The notes under the pieces are model-generated. The model did not search any database. It had not been told where the DNA came from and was given only the letters and a program-made list of their open reading frames with translations. The translations under genes were made by a program, and so were the position numbers. A stretch of 64,000 nucleotides of DNA, taken from NCBI RefSeq assembly GCF_963855985.1, contig NC_087109.1:8018001-8082000 (forward strand), given 5' to 3'. This stretch comes from Ostrinia nubilalis. Its lineage: Eukaryota > Arthropoda > Insecta > Lepidoptera > Crambidae. Positions 54,698 through 64,000 of this stretch are shown piece by piece (the stretch's first letter is position 1; the number at the start of each line of letters is the position of its first letter).

Positions 54698-56030
54698 CGA
54701 ACGCACTGCTGCGCCTCAAGGGGTTGCAGCGATGACTGCAAAATTCAAGTTAGATATAATTGTAGATCTATTGCATGTGTCTAGAATAAATGGCCAAATT
54801 AAAGTGAGTTAAGTAGGCAATGCCAATATCATTCATTATGTTTGAAGTACTGATACATTTTCGGTACTACTACACAAAGATCATTCCTTTTAAATTTGGT
54901 GTATAAAAATCTGTTTGTACTGATAAAATAACTTACGTTAATGTTTGTTTGCCTAAATATAATATTTTATCTTTTTTAGAGGGAATGACTGCTGCTACAA
55001 AGAATAAAATTAATACTCCTTGATCGAATTAAAAATGTTACTGCTAGATAATTTAGATAGTCGATATATTGGTTAATTCTAACTATATTGATTCATTCAT
55101 TAAGTTTTCATTACTTTGTCATCATTGTCACTAATTACCAATCCATCAGTTAACATTAAGAGCATAATAATAAAATAGAAATAATAAATAACGACATAAA
55201 TAAGCTACCTGTAGGTAAATTACATAGGCACTTACTCAGTTATTATGTAATCTATTAAATAGGTAGCTATGATATTTTAGCATAATTTTAATTAGGTATG
55301 AAATGATTGTGTAAAGTTAAAGAGATGGAAATGTTAATGTAAAATTATTTTTATATCTTATGAATTTATTTTACATACAAAAGTATGTAGAATCTCGACA
55401 GTCAATTCAGCATTTTACTGTCTTCTTCATAAAGTAATAAAAACTGTAACTCATCTTGAACATATAATTTTGTTATATTATCCACAAAACTGTTATATCT
55501 AATGCTTTCCTGCAATTAATCCATCCACTTATCACTCGATGTAATCTAATTATAAATTATATGTTAAGTGTTTATTACATAAATGACTTTAGTGATATGA
55601 AATGTTAGATTACAATAACCTATACAGACAGTAGTTAGGGCAATATAATTGTTAAGTCTGTGTTGTTTGATGAAAGTTTATTTTTCTTATGATTTTTATA
55701 AAGATAATTATTTTAGCTGTGACCTTGTCATTTGAATATGAGAACTGTTTGCTGTAGATAATTATATTTTTGCTGTTTATCATGTTTTACTTGAATGGAT
55801 TTTGCTCAATTTCACAAAATAATGCTGTATCTTTTTCAATTTGTTACATCATATAACCAACACTACATTATGCCTTCCTTTGTACAAATCGTATTGAATG
55901 ATGTCCAATGTTTTTACTAGTAAGTCCTAATTTTATTTGTGTTGTGAAACTTGTGAATAAAGAGCATTGTACAAATATTTAGTATACTGTATGTAATGTA
56001 ACTGAAATAAAATAAACACTATAATTTTTC
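54698..56030 (+). other. DENND6 3'-UTR
   Basis: This AT-rich stretch contains no gene and ends in AATAAA signals at about 55,951 and 56,009. It converges with the 3' end of Tim23, whose minus-strand AATAAA is at about 56,176. Confidence 0.6.
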
Positions 56031-56419
56031 AAACAATCGTTTTATTTTAGGGCTTATGCGTATTTTGTGCTGCTCCGATACTGGGACAATGATCGTTAGG
56101 CAGGACAGCCTTGCATAAAAATCTGAACTGAGCAAAAGAACATGACCCGAATAGGTTCATTTGCTGCAGATCAATGGTTTATTTATATCATAGATATGTC
56201 TTTAGCAAAATAAATAGATGAGCTCCATATTTCGAGATTTTTAGAATTCTTGATTGAGATAAGCTTTACGAAATAAGCTTCCCCAACTTATTTCATGAAA
56301 TTCTCAGGATGAAGTATATTGGATGAAGACAAATCTATAATATAAAAGAAATTCAATATTAAAAACAACTAATATAACAGTCTATTATGTACATAATCCT
56401 AAAGTAGGCGGTAATAAAA

Positions 56420-57450
56420 TCACAATCGGTTGTATCTGGCTTTGCTCCATATGTTATCGTTATCAGTGACTAAGGTGTAGACTCCAGCTAGTGTGAGGCC
56501 AACCGCTGCTCCTAAGCCCATCGAGCGGAGGCCAGCAGTGCTCTTGTAGATGACTCCTGTAGTGGCGGCTGCTATGAAAGTGTTGGCTGTGTCTTCCTTG
56601 TCACGGACCCAAGTCACACCCAGTGCAATGCACGAGTAGAATGAAGCGATGATACCAAGAGTGCATCCGGTGGTTGTGCCTGAAAATACACAAAAATTAT
56701 GTTAGAATTTATCCAGTTGAGAAGATAATAGCTCTTTTGGGGAAGTCAATATTTTTAAATAAAAATTAGAATTTTGTTTACCTTGTTTCATAATATAGTT
56801 GACTATCTGGGTACGCCTTACTTTTCCAACTTGGCCAGCCAGTGTGGTAGCCCTCAAACCCTTGTAGAGTCCTGTCATACCTCCAAGACCTGCAATTTAA
56901 TGTTTTTATTTTAGTTTGTTGGTAAATTCAAAACAAACAAAAGTTGTTTTCATGTCAACAAACTTGTTAAATTACGACAAGACATTACAGAGGTCATTTT
57001 CCACAGTCTTAGTGTGTGTATTATTTGTTGATATAGCACAAAATCATAAATGAACTTTGGAGTCGTAACATTTGTTAGTATAAATAGTCAAATTTTTATA
57101 GCAAGAAACGTCCAGTCACATTATATAACAACTAGAATAGTATTTTGTTAATTCTTTGCTGCTGGATAGCCTGGAATGTGTTATGTAAAATTATTAACAT
57201 TTAGAGGTTATTATTTTCATCATAACTTATTACCTGAACCAGTCATAAAGGACATTCCGATTATGGGCAGAGCTACGTTAGATCTTCTAGCAGTGGAAGC
57301 CATGTGTCTATCATCAGGGTACAAGAATTCTGGTTGCATTTTCGGTATAATGTGAGGGTCGAAGTTGAGGTACGGCGACAGGCTCGCGCTCGCCTGGTTG
57401 TTCTTTTCTTCATTTTTATTGATTGGGAGTATATCACCGAACAGAGACAT
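56420..57450 (-). CDS. Tim23: Tim23, core channel subunit of the mitochondrial inner-membrane translocase
   Basis: Forms the presequence import channel in the inner membrane with Tim17. Exons are 57450-57234, 56889-56782 and 56679-56420, with phases 1 and 1; the product is 194 residues (human 209). The N-terminal intermembrane-space part has LSPYLNFDPHI, the family signature, followed by the channel segments with glycine-rich motifs (GLGGMTGLYKGLRATTLAGQ, VRRTQIVNYIMKQG, AATTGVIYKSTAGLRSMGLG). The N-terminal spacer is shorter than the human one. It is divergent from DSCC1. Confidence 0.95.
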
Positions 57451-57640
57451 TTTCGATTTTTTTTACATTAAAATTATTTCTAAACTAAATCGTGATTTTG
57501 AAAATCACGCACGGAATTTTCGAGGATCGATCGAACTGTCAATAGAGATGAGACGTATTTACTAGAACAGATCCACACACTAGGTATTTTACAGTACTAA
57601 GTGGCACCTATTCCAATTTTTAAAATACTTCATCCACCTA

Positions 57641-57850
57641 GTATTTTTTAAATTACACGATTTCCGACCCTACCATCAAAGTAATAGAGGTTATTATTGC
57701 ATAATCCGTAGTCGTGTATTACGCGCACCGCGTATTTCTCGCTAAGTATTTTTTAAATTACACGATTTCCGACCCTACCATCAAAGTAATAGAGGTTATT
57801 ATTGCATAATCCGTAGTCGTGTATTACGCGCACCGCGTATTTCTCGCTAA
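57641..57850. repeat. 105-bp perfect tandem duplication
   Basis: gtattttttaaattacacga starts each copy (57641, 57746), and gcgtatttctcgctaag ends each. The copies appear identical, so the duplication is young. It lies about 190 bp upstream of the Tim23 start codon. Confidence 0.92.
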
Positions 57851-58500
57851 GCTTATGTGCGAACGTAGAGATTCACTCCGTCTCTGTCTGACAAACAAAT
57901 TTGAGCGCAGGCAGGTGTGAGATAGGAATAGGTGTTTGATGTATTACGTAATTTAAGCTCTATTTGTACACAGGTAAGGTTTTGAATATTTTAATTTTTG
58001 TTCTCTCTCATCCAGCTCACTCCTTGTTGACTAGCCGGTAAAAAACCAGTTTTTATTCTTCCGACAGGTTTGTTTTGGTTTGTTGTCACGCGTCCGTGAT
58101 AATTGCATAAATAAAAAATAGAAAAAATTATGTAAATATTTTTATGAAATTGATATCTTTTAAATAGGTACGCCAACTTTTAAGTTGACAGTCCTAAGCC
58201 TGTTGAAGTATGAAGGGAGGATATCAATCAATCAACAACCAGCAAAAACATTATTATTCAATTTCAAATTGCATTATTAATACTACGAGTGGATCTTTTC
58301 AAAGAAAATTGTATTTTAAAGTCATAATACGTGGATTAGTCCGCACTAGTCGCGTCAAGTATGGTAAATTACTACGTACTAAGTGGAACAGGTATTTGGA
58401 TCACGTATTAATAAATACTTGGAATAGGTGCACCTAGTATCAAATTTACCTAGTATAACCCATCTCTAACTGTCAATGTCAAAAGAAAGAGACCATTGAC

Positions 58501-58939
58501 CAGTGTTGCCAGTCGGGTCTAGTCAGAAATTACCAGAAATATAAAAAAAAGTAACCTTTTTGAATAAAAAGTAACCTTCATACCGATGATTGTGTAAGGT
58601 TGTTCATGGATGGAAAATGAATACAATTGATCATCTAAATTCGAAAAGTGACCAGTCGTATAAAAACGTTTCATGGATTTGCGTTTTATTATCGAAAAAC
58701 ATTCGCTAAAACTAATTTTTTTTAACAAATAATAAATCAAATTCAAGTTTAAATGCACTTTATGACATAATTTTTAAATTGTCACTATTAATATTTTTTA
58801 CTAAATAACCTGTAAAGTTAATTCTACAATTTCTCAAAAATCACCTAAAAGTAACCTTTTCATTAGTGTAACCTAAAAGTAACCACTGCAGTTCAAAAGT
58901 AACCTAAAAGGTTACAAAAGTAACCTTCTGGCAACACTG
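58501..58939. mobile_element. 439-bp hAT-type element with perfect 8-bp target duplication CCATTGAC
   Basis: CAGTGTTGCCAG and CTGGCAACACTG are the perfect 12-bp ends. CCATTGAC is at 58493-58500 and 58940-58947. The subterminal motif AGTAACCTT or AGTAACC recurs several times near both ends (about 58,550, 58,570, 58,850, 58,876, 58,900, 58,918), as binding sites for hAT transposases do. No transposase is present. Confidence 0.92.
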
Positions 58940-59111
58940 CCATTGACAAAGCTCGTTGATTTCTTTATATGGATTGTGGTTTGGACACAAGGTTTTTGCA
59001 CATTACCAAAAAATATTTTACGAAGGATTGCCAAGTGTTTGTATACAAATACCCTTTATTGTAGTAAATTTTCAGGCAGGAAGTTCTTAATTATTATAAC
59101 TTTATTTTCAG

Positions 59112-60816
59112 AGAAGAAAGAACCCCTGAAGATGCACGTAAAATAATTAAAATAGCTAAACTTCATGAACCAGAATTAACTGAAATAACACAAGTATTAA
59201 GATTTCCTGATGTTAATCATCAAAATGATAATTTAAAACTTATGCTCTTAGATGATGTTCTTTTGAAAGAGATTGAAAAGGGCAACGATCTGATATTCAA
59301 GGGTAAGTGCAATATTTTTTGACCAGGCTAAGGTTTTTTTAAGGACTTTTTACGTATCGGATATTGATTACACTATCATTAATCACAATGACCGTAACAT
59401 GGTAAAATGTATGTTACCATGTTAGGTAGAGTTTAATGTTTGTATTTTTCCTTCAGGAGATGCAGATGAAAGCGTTGTCCTGTGCACCAATAACAAGACC
59501 TATGATGTCAAGGAAGCAGAAACATCAAATAGCTTGCTTTTGGTCCCAGATTTATTATTTGCAGCATCAACAGGCCTTGATGAAACGTTAAAAAACGATT
59601 CCATGGAGTGTGAATCAGATTCCTCTTTTGATAAATCTAACACAAGTCTCAATAAATCAACAGACTCTGACGACGGAACGAAACCTCCTAGAAAAGTCGA
59701 ACATAAAGATATAATCAATACATTTTTCACTTACTATGAATTAAAACCTTGTAAACCTCGTCTTTCCAAGTTGCGAAAACTTTTAGAACTCACCAAGTAT
59801 CAAGGCATTGAATTAGAATACGCAGTTGATAAATCAAAATTATTAAGTTATGAAAATTTGTGTGATAAAGTGCAGGCGTCAAAAGCAGAACTAGATGAAG
59901 AATTAGACAAGATACAAGCAATAAAAATAGACGATCATTACCGACTTTTGGAGTTTGATTACGAATTCAGAGTGCTGTCGTATATGTTGGATTTGATAGA
60001 AGAGAATTCATGGTCCTTAGACAAAATTTCTAAAGAAGAAACGTTAGAAAGTTTAAAAGATCTTGTACCAGAAACGATATTGCAATCGATGTTTAGATTT
60101 TACACAACAGAATCAATAGAAGAGGATGGCGTTCAATACTACCAATACAAACAAGATAAAGTGTGTGGTTTTCTGGCTAAAGTATTGCTGAAAAGCGCCG
60201 GAAAGTTTAATTTGGCTGAATTTCTTCAAGCTTGGAGCGATTCTGTCCCCGAAGGAATGGTGACTGATGTGAGTGTAATAAATTGTGATTCTTATTATTG
60301 CCATTCTATTATTTATTGATAATTGTTGTTTTTAGGAATCATTATTGTCGGGTATTGCTTTGATCGATAAAACGAGTACACCGAAAGTAATATGGGGATT
60401 TGCTGAAAGTGATTTACCGGAAGATATCAATGAGCGATTCAAAATCCTATTCCAAACCAAGACAAAGTGGACTGTTGATGAAATATCGCCGTATATCCAG
60501 TAAGTGTGTGTGGATTTAGAAGAAACAGAACAGGCAGGCGATTCAGAAGCTTACGAAATTTCAGTTATTGCATGATTCTATAAAACACTTAAGAATGACA
60601 TTGCTACAATATTTCTCAAGCTCGACTATCGTTAGTTTCTGAATGTGTTTCAGTACCAGACTATTCGCTAAACATGATACATATTTTAACCTTCTCTTTT
60701 TCACCTACAGATGCTATGCAACGGAAAAGCTGAATGTCAATGCGATATTGACGAAGTATGCACGAGCGTCAACTCAAGATGGAGTCAGAGTATTTTCAGC
60801 AAAACATATGAAGTAA
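59112..60816 (+). CDS. DSCC1: DSCC1 (DCC1), subunit of the CTF18 alternative clamp loader (5' exon not found)
   Basis: Works with CTF18 and CTF8 to load PCNA for sister-chromatid cohesion. Exons are 59112-59302, 59457-60268, 60336-60499 and 60711-60816, with consistent phases; about 423 residues are visible (human 393). The best matches are VVLCTNNKTYDVKEAETSNS near the N-terminus (human VLCSKDKTYDLKIADTSN), YRLLEFDYEFRVLSYMLDLI, FNLAEFLQAWSDSVPEGMVT (human FNLAEFQEVWQQSVPEGMVT) and LPEDINERFKILF. The first placed exon opens after TTTTCAG in phase 2 with no ATG, so at least one 5' exon is missing. An acidic Ser/Thr-rich insert (about 59,600-59,690) is longer than in man. A poly(A) signal lies at about 60,906. 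Confidence 0.92.
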
Positions 60817-61235
60817 TAATTGTCAAACAGCAAACAGTGGTACACCACTTTTTTGTATCGTTTTTGTGTAACAATTACTAGGTAGGTATGTTAGATTTGT
60901 TAAGAAATAAAATCATGTATTTTATAAACTTTTGTTTTATTTGATACATTCTTACTTATTAAATAGTTATGATTACTTAAATATTACTTTACATTTGCTT
61001 ATCATATAAATTAATTAACACAGCCAACGTATTCTTCTTCAACATCTGTAATGATATTATCGATCTTAGTTTTGAGTTTTTGATCTTTCGTTGTAATATA
61101 TTATTGTATTAATCTCAAGATCAACGCATAGTATACGATTAGCGTTAAAACTAATTATAACTATGATTTTATTAGTCGAGGGAATGTTATAATATTACGA
61201 TAGATTCTTATTGTTACGATCTTTGGTCTAGTTTT
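60817..61235. other. Convergent 3' ends of DSCC1 and Pepck
   Basis: This gene-free AT-rich gap contains the DSCC1 AATAAA (about 60,906) and minus-strand AATAAA signals (forward tttatt at about 60,939 and 61,169) for Pepck. No other feature is seen. Confidence 0.55.
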
Positions 61236-63580
61236 TTATGAGTGTTTCACGTTCTTCCTGAGGGTTTCGAGTTCGCTCCACATTTCTTTTGGCAGGTCTT
61301 CACCAACTTCTTCTTTGAAGTACTTTTCGATAGCATCCGCCTGTAAATAAAAAAGATAATTAGTAAAATCATAAAAAAATATTTAAAAATAACGCTTCGA
61401 ACACGATTCAATCAATTAAGTTGCGGAACTAATTTGTTAATGAATATTCAACTAAGAATTCACTCTTAAATGGGTATCATTACAATCTAATTTATTAATT
61501 TGAGTTAGCTTATTAACAAGTCAACTGTTGCACTTTATTATGTTGTTTCTATTAACCAAATTGAACTTTTTATTAATTATTGACTCGAATTTAAAACCTG
61601 GGCGATAATGGATTCAATAAACTGGTACATACCTCCTTAAGCCAGAAGTCCTGGGGTATACTGAACAGCGTCTTCATGTCGATGTCTCCTAATCCCTGAG
61701 TGTTGAGTTCGCCCTGCTTGGGCACGTATCCGAGAGGAGTTTCTTGGTGGCATGGCTCTTCGTCGCAGCGACGGAGCACCCAGTCCAAGACACGGGCGTT
61801 CTCGCCAAAACCGGGCCAGAGGAATTTGCCCTGTAAATACATGATACGTTAAACAACAAATCGTGGATATAAACTAAAAATGTATTACTATCATCATCTC
61901 TATAAAATTATTCAAAGACCATCAATCATTCTACAATAAAAAAATGTTTTTATCAATCTCTGTAAGGACACCTGCTAGGCAGGCAAGCGGCGGAAATTAA
62001 AGCCTTGTTCAAGATCAAGGAACTTTATTTGCCTAAAAAAATGCCCTGGTAATAATGTTCTGTTCTTACCTGATCATTCTTACGGAACCAGTTGACGTGG
62101 AAGATCTTGGGCATCTTACGTCCAGCTTGCGGCATGGAGAGCCAGTGCTTGAGGTACTCGCCGAAGTTGTAGCCAAAGAATGGCCGCATGGCGAACGGAT
62201 CGTGCATCACTACTTTTCCCTGTAGACAAAATTAATTTTATTTAAAGAACATATTCCACTATGTAATTTAGATACATATGCATATTATATTATTATAGTC
62301 GACAGCACATTAGACTTACTACAATGTATTTTAGTTGCATAATCTTAATTATTACAACTATCTATAATGTCTCATCAATCCGTTCACTTAATTGTTTGTC
62401 TTTTGTAAAGTTAATTACCTAGGTACCTACTATTAAAGTACCTATCCGGTTTCCATATTAGGGTATTTAAAGAACAGTTGTGATTGCTGAAGGAATTACA
62501 GTACTACCCGTTCGCGTTAAGTTTGCCGGTCCGTGGAATGCGCGTCCCCTCCCCCAACCGCGATTAAACGCAATCAATATTAATAAATAAAAATATTTTC
62601 AATATAGTTTGCTATAGACACTTCTCTTCGAGTGACGTCATATCGCCAGCGGCAAACTTATCGCGAACGGATAGTATGGTCTTGATTACTTACGCTGTGT
62701 TCTGCGGCAGCAGTAGCCTCCGACCTCATAGCCGCGCCCATGAAGACGCCATGCTTCCAGTCCCTTGCTTCCACAACTAGTGGCACGCCCTCAGGCCGGC
62801 GCCCTCCCAACAAGATAGCAGATATCGGCACTCCTTCGGCGCTCTCCCAGTTGTCATCGATTATGGGGCATTGCTGCGCTGGGGTGCAGAATCTGGGAAT
62901 TTAAAATAAAATAATTGGTTAATTAATTTTTACACCACCAATCAATTGACACACTTTTTGAAACGGTCAAAACGAGACTCCTCCATAGATTTGGTATGGC
63001 AATACAAGCAAGTGACGTCACTATTTTGTCAACTCAACTAAACTACTTTTTTCAACTACAATGCAACCAAAAATCTTAATTTATAGGTAATTTAAAATCA
63101 ATTAAGTTTTTAGGAACAGAATGAAGTATCTTTTAAAACAAGTTGTGATTTCGAATTAATCCTTCAAGCTCCGCGAATCTGGACACAATAGATAATCAAT
63201 TGTTATGACATGAATTAATGCCGTCTGGGACTCAATCGGTTTGGGGAATGATGTCAAATAGTCTATTGTCATCGAAATCCCAAAAAAGTATGAATTCCCG
63301 AATTCAGTGGGAAAATTCCTTAACGGGCAACACTGTAAGTTGTTTTTAAAACACTGCCTTGGCATAAATAACTTTGGCCAAACCTACCTCGAGTTAGGAT
63401 GAGCAGCAGGAGTCTTCTTGCTAGCATCCCACGGCTGTCCCTTCCAGTCGGTCAGTTTCCCGGGAGCGGAGTCCATGCCTTCCCACCAGACGCCGCCATC
63501 TTGGGTCTCGGCGACGTTCGTGAATACAGTGTTGCTGAACACTGTTGCCATTGCGATCGGGTTTGTAGCTGCCGATGTTC
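61236..63580 (-). CDS. Pepck: GTP-dependent phosphoenolpyruvate carboxykinase (5' exons off the right edge)
   Basis: Converts oxaloacetate and GTP to phosphoenolpyruvate, GDP and CO2 (gluconeogenesis, glyceroneogenesis). Visible exons are 63580-63388, 62892-62694, 62219-62070, 61830-61633 and 61340-61236 (stop TAA), with phases consistent. They encode [20 protein letters not shown] (start of the visible part), [98 protein letters not shown] and [20 protein letters not shown]. The kinase P-loop and substrate-binding exons lie beyond base 64000. It is convergent with DSCC1. Confidence 0.96.
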
Positions 63581-64000
63581 CTGTAAATAGGGATATGGGA
63601 ATAAATTAACAGTTCTTGATAGTCTAGAATTGTACAGAGATAGCATGGCAAGCACAACACAATGGCATCGTATGAAGATGGAGTACAGGCGATTTAGCAA
63701 GTCTGATATGCCGGACTCATAAGTTTTTGCGTTAGTTTTGACGATATTTTTTAGTTTAGGGTCTGTCTAAGCCTTGTGCCTTAGTAGAAGAGTCTTTCAG
63801 CAAAATGGATCAAAGCGTAGTAGGTTGTCTAGGTTTCTAAAAGCTTGTCTGATGATAGCAGCATTTCCAACTACAATAGCAGATTAATTCAATTCACACC
63901 CGTATTCACAAAGGATGCTTGCATAAGTAAAGCAACAAATCGAACGCACAGCGTTGAATAGAGCTCTGTGATTGGTCCATGTGTGACCCTGTGCGTCCAC
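63581..64000. other. Pepck intron at the window edge
   Basis: This is AT-rich sequence upstream of the acceptor CTATTTACAG. No exon is recognised. The remaining 5' exons are outside the window. Confidence 0.5.

Larger units (their letters stand above)
57451..59111. other. Tim23/DSCC1 divergent intergenic region
   Basis: It holds the Tim23 leader, a 105-bp tandem duplication (57641-57850), an inverted-repeat segment (actaagtggcacctattcca near 57,600 and its complement near 58,425), and a hAT element (58501-58939). The first exon of DSCC1 must be here or just inside; none is certain. One candidate is ATGAGAC/GTATTT at 57,549. Confidence 0.5.

Overview
This is a eukaryotic window, almost certainly from an insect and most likely a moth or butterfly. 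It is AT-rich, its genes are split by GT-AG introns, and it is packed with small DNA transposons, mariner relics, RTE-type LINE tails and a tRNA-derived SINE of the kind common in Lepidoptera. The lineage is an inference from the repeat types and the protein sequences. I could run no database search.

Layout. (1) 1-29.6 kb, minus strand: the Vps15/PIK3R4 gene (regulatory pseudokinase of the class III PI3-kinase Vps34). Twenty-six exons were placed, from the myristoylated N-terminus at 29,364 to the third WD repeat near 1,726; roughly the last 220 residues lie off the left edge. (2) 31.5-44.7 kb, plus strand: a SMAP-type ArfGAP of five exons with a 6.1 kb intron full of nested transposons. (3) 45-50 kb: intergenic DNA with MITEs. 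(4) 50.1-52.3 kb, minus: an intronless heat-inducible Hsp70 with TATA box and heat-shock elements. (5) 53.0-54.7 kb, plus: a single-exon DENND6 (Rab14 exchange factor). (6) 56.4-57.5 kb, minus: Tim23, three exons. (7) 59.1-60.8 kb, plus: DSCC1 (sister-chromatid cohesion, alternative clamp loader), first exon not found. (8) 61.2-64 kb, minus: the 3' exons of GTP-dependent PEP carboxykinase, running off the right edge. The genes are ordinary housekeeping genes and share no pathway, except that Vps15, SMAP and DENND6 all act in membrane traffic.

The striking feature is repeated amplification of exon/intron junctions. In Vps15, five exons (exons 8, 9, 12, 24 and 26 of this model) have had their 3' part plus 5' splice site copied head-to-tail into the following intron. 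The arrays have 12 x 128 bp, nine x about 149 bp, five x about 143 bp, nine x about 143 bp and three x about 468 bp. A sixth exon (exon 4) has its 5' part plus 3' splice site copied upstream with a stop codon, and the SMAP gene shows the same kind of copy after its exon 3. In one array (3.5-4.8 kb) each unit is an 84-nt, frame-preserving pseudo-cassette bounded by AG and GT, separated by about 65-nt pseudo-introns, although two copies carry stop codons. Two other arrays place 12 copies of the palindrome TGACGTCA in introns. Other structure includes large fold-back elements, nested insertions, and several MITEs with perfect target-site duplications that help order events in time.
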